Part shown: positions 21,885-23,684 of the stretch, in pieces
How positions within the stretch are numbered: the stretch's first letter is position 1
How the letters are laid out: each line of letters starts with the position of its first letter
Origin: Longimicrobiales bacterium
GTDB lineage: Bacteria > Gemmatimonadota > Gemmatimonadetes > Longimicrobiales > Gaopeijiaceae
Direction of reading: 5' to 3'
DNA: 23,684 nt
Assembly: GCA_022428035.1 (NCBI GenBank)
Contig: JAKMDG010000254.1
Location: 1 to 23,684, forward strand
Program-made: the position numbers and the translations under genes
The notes under the pieces: model-generated
The model's input: only the letters and a program-made list of their open reading frames with translations
What the model was told of the DNA's origin: nothing
Database searches by the model: none

Positions 21885-23684
21885 CTAGATGGGTCGGACC
21901 GGTCGGACGCACGCTGCGCAATAGCGCCATCCCGGCTCGAGCCGTTCCCCGCATGGACAGGTTTGGACTGCTGGACGGCCGCACCCCGGGCAGGCGTTCG
22001 CTGCATGGGGGACGACGTGAGTGCACGTGCTGCATGGCCGCCCGGATTCCGCGAACGAACCGAGAAGCCGCCCGATCTCGTGCGGAGCGGTCAGTCCCTC
22101 GGCCACGGCACGGCGCGCGTCAGACGCGAGCGACTTCATCCCCGCGTCGGAGGCAAGGCGTCGAAGACGAGCAGATGACCCTCCTCCTGAGATCTCGTCA
22201 CGCATGACGTCGGTGACCGTGAGCAACTGGTAGACGCCTGTGCGGCCACTCAGGCCACCGTCACATCCCTCGCACCCGCGCCCGCGACAGGTCGAGCAGA
22301 TCGCACGAACGAGGCGCTGAGCGATCACGCCTGCAAGGCCCCCCGCCACGAGGAACGGCGGCACTCCCATATGCAGGAGGCGTGTGATGGCCCCGGGTGC
22401 GTCCGTCGCGTGGATCGTCGACAGAACGAGGTGCCCAGTGACCGCCGCGGCCATCGCGATTTCCGCTGTGTCTCGGTCACGGATCTCGCCTACCATCACG
22501 ACGTCGGGATCCTGTCGGAGGATGGCGCGTAGCGCGTCGGCGAAGTCGAGGCCGGCCCGGCGATCAACATGGACCTGGCTTGCTCCGGGCAACCGGTATT
22601 CCACGGGGTCCTCCACGGTGACCACGTTCTGTCGCTCGCGGTCCACCTCCGAAAGGGCAGCGAACAATGTCGTACTCTTGCCCGATCCGGTCGGACCCGC
22701 TGCCAGGACCACGCCCTCGCCCCGCTCGAGGAGGTTGCGGAGCCGCAGCAGGTCGGTACCTGCGATACCCAGTGCACCGAGATCACGAGGGGCAGCCTCT
22801 CCGTCCAGGATGCGGATGACGGCCTTCTCTCCCGTGGACACCGGCAGTGTGTTGATGCGCAGTGTGAGTGTGCGGCGGTCGTGCGGTACCATGATCCGAC
22901 CATCCTGGGCCCGGCGCCGGACTGCGATGTCCATGCCAGCCATCACCTTCAGACGGGAAAGTACTGCGCGGCGTACACCCGCCGGCAGGTCGACCGTTGG
23001 TCGAAGCACGCCGTCGATCCGGGTGCGAACGCGCACCTCAGACCCCGTTTCCTCGATGTGGATGTCGCTCGCCTTCTGCTCGATGGCTTGCCGAATGATG
23101 CCGTCGACCAGGCGAACGACAGGTGCCCGGCGTGCGTTTCGCTCCACTTCGGCCGTCGAGGCGTCCTCTGACGATTCGGATCTGAGCTCAGCTGGAAGTG
23201 CGGCGACTAGTCCGGCCAGCTCAGTCGGGCCGGGTCTCTTTGGGTGGTGCTCCGCATGAAGCGCGTCCAATCGATCGGCCTCAGCTCGATCTAGTCGGTG
23301 GGGACCTGTCCGGTGCGGTCCGGCGGACATCTGCGCGAGATACGCGTTCACCACAGTTGGAGTGGTGACCACAGGGCTGGCGTGGCGCCCCGTCTGAAAC
23401 TGGAGGTCATCGATGGCGCGAAGGTTGAGCGGGTCATGCATCGCGATCGTGATGTGCCGGGGGCGTGCGGAAAGTGGGACCACGCCGTATTGCGAGCAGA
23501 GTTCGAGGCTGACCAGATCGAGCGCTTCAGCCGTGGGCTCGAGCGGCCCGGCCCGGTAGCCGAGACCCAGCTGGCTTGCGAGTCCTCGCGCTACCTGTTC
23601 CTCGGTCACGGCCCCGAGTCGAACCAGGGTCTGGCCGATACGCTCGCCGGCGCGTCGATCGGTTGTGAGTGCACCGTCCAGGGT
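21885..23684 (-). CDS. PilB/GspE-type secretion or pilus assembly ATPase with C-terminal zinc-ribbon-like tail (5' end cut)
   Basis: The minus strand is open from the window end to a TAG at 21887-21885 (599 residues, N-terminus missing). A GTG at 23609 is not the real start, because the conserved N1-domain stretch IGQTLVRLGAVTEEQVARGL crosses it. Visible parts in order: N-terminal T2SSE_N domain; DIHIEETGSEVRVRTRIDGVL; Walker A GPTGSGKSTTLF; Asp box VTVEDPVEYRLPG; Walker B RQDPDVVMVGEIRD; His box GHLVLSTIHATDA; and the tetracysteine zinc site CSTCRGRGCEGC. It powers type IV pilus or type II secretion pseudopilus assembly at the inner membrane. Unusually, about 50 extra residues follow with CSTC-x10-CPGC and CPCGE-x8-CAAC, two further zinc-ribbon-like knuckles. 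No other pil/gsp genes are inside the window. Confidence 0.9.
   Translation of the reverse strand, partial: TLDGALTTDRRAGERIGQTLVRLGAVTEEQVARGLASQLGLGYRAGPLEPTAEALDLVSLELCSQYGVVPLSARPRHITIAMHDPLNLRAIDDLQFQTGRHASPVVTTPTVVNAYLAQMSAGPHRTGPHRLDRAEADRLDALHAEHHPKRPGPTELAGLVAALPAELRSESSEDASTAEVERNARRAPVVRLVDGIIRQAIEQKASDIHIEETGSEVRVRTRIDGVLRPTVDLPAGVRRAVLSRLKVMAGMDIAVRRRAQDGRIMVPHDRRTLTLRINTLPVSTGEKAVIRILDGEAAPRDLGALGIAGTDLLRLRNLLERGEGVVLAAGPTGSGKSTTLFAALSEVDRERQNVVTVEDPVEYRLPGASQVHVDRRAGLDFADALRAILRQDPDVVMVGEIRDRDTAEIAMAAAVTGHLVLSTIHATDAPGAITRLLHMGVPPFLVAGGLAGVIAQRLVRAICSTCRGRGCEGCDGGLSGRTGVYQLLTVTDVMRDEISGGGSSARLRRLASDAGMKSLASDARRAVAEGLTAPHEIGRLLGSFAESGRPCSTCTHVVPHAANACPGCGRPAVQTCPCGERLEPGWRYCAACVRPVRPI

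Noticed and set aside
22384..23259. 291-codon plus-strand open frame over the pilus ATPase
   Set aside because: Ser/Arg-rich shadow of the ATPase gene on the other strand, which carries all expected motifs.
1..23684. CRISPR arrays, tRNA/rRNA genes, insertion sequences, phage or toxin-antitoxin genes
   Set aside because: No spaced direct repeats, cloverleaf-like segments, transposase motifs or small toxin/antitoxin pairs were recognised on either strand by reading; a dedicated search could still find a small RNA.

Overview
The window is a high-G+C (about 60 % by eye), gene-dense piece of bacterial chromosome with many overlapping start/stop codons. Gene content suggests a Gemmatimonadota-like or similar deep-branching Gram-negative. 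The clues are a long cyanobacterial/plant-type IspH, a secreted S9 peptidase with a Sec signal, a PilB/GspE-type ATPase and a YghO-like acyltransferase. The phylum is an inference. I see no rRNA, tRNA, CRISPR array, transposase or phage gene.

Layout. (1) 1-327, minus: end-truncated small membrane protein, then a 400-bp gap. (2) 729-2777, plus: exported S9 serine peptidase, closed by a strong hairpin at 2824-2856. (3) 2895-5170, minus: translationally coupled pair (ATGA overlap) of a MurG-fold-like glycosyltransferase and a tandem-GNAT/YghO-like protein. (4) 5335-7246, plus: lpdA followed by a MarR regulator. Two inverted repeats lie upstream and a textbook terminator (11-bp stem, T5) downstream. 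(5) 7336-8565, minus: IspH. (6) 8681-10335, plus: FxsA-like membrane protein and M42 aminopeptidase. (7) 10554-21833, plus: an 11-gene run with almost no spacing. (8) 21885-23684, minus: PilB/GspE ATPase, cut by the window end at its N-terminus, with an unusual cysteine-rich C-terminal tail.

The most interesting region is the 11-gene run. Its order is free-Met-sulfoxide-reductase-like GAF protein, metallo-beta-lactamase-fold hydrolase, glcD, glcE, glcF, flavin-reductase-like protein, M20 peptidase of the carboxypeptidase G2 type, P-loop protein, GNAT acyltransferase of the COG3375 type, FAD/NAD(P) oxidoreductase and enolase-superfamily N-succinylamino-acid racemase. Seven of the ten junctions overlap by 1-4 bp in ATGA, GTGA, CTGA or TGATG arrangements. 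GNAT acyltransferase, NSAR racemase and M20 deacylase are the three steps of the known irreversible D- to L-amino-acid conversion described for Geobacillus. Here that module is fused by context to a three-subunit glycolate/D-2-hydroxyacid dehydrogenase and to several accessory redox genes. My inference is a salvage unit for D-configured or damaged small metabolites (D-amino acids, D-2-hydroxyacids, oxidised methionine) feeding electrons to the respiratory chain. The P-loop protein is the least understood member. It may be a second N-acylating enzyme, by distant analogy with the DUF1611/DgcN-DgcA pathway.
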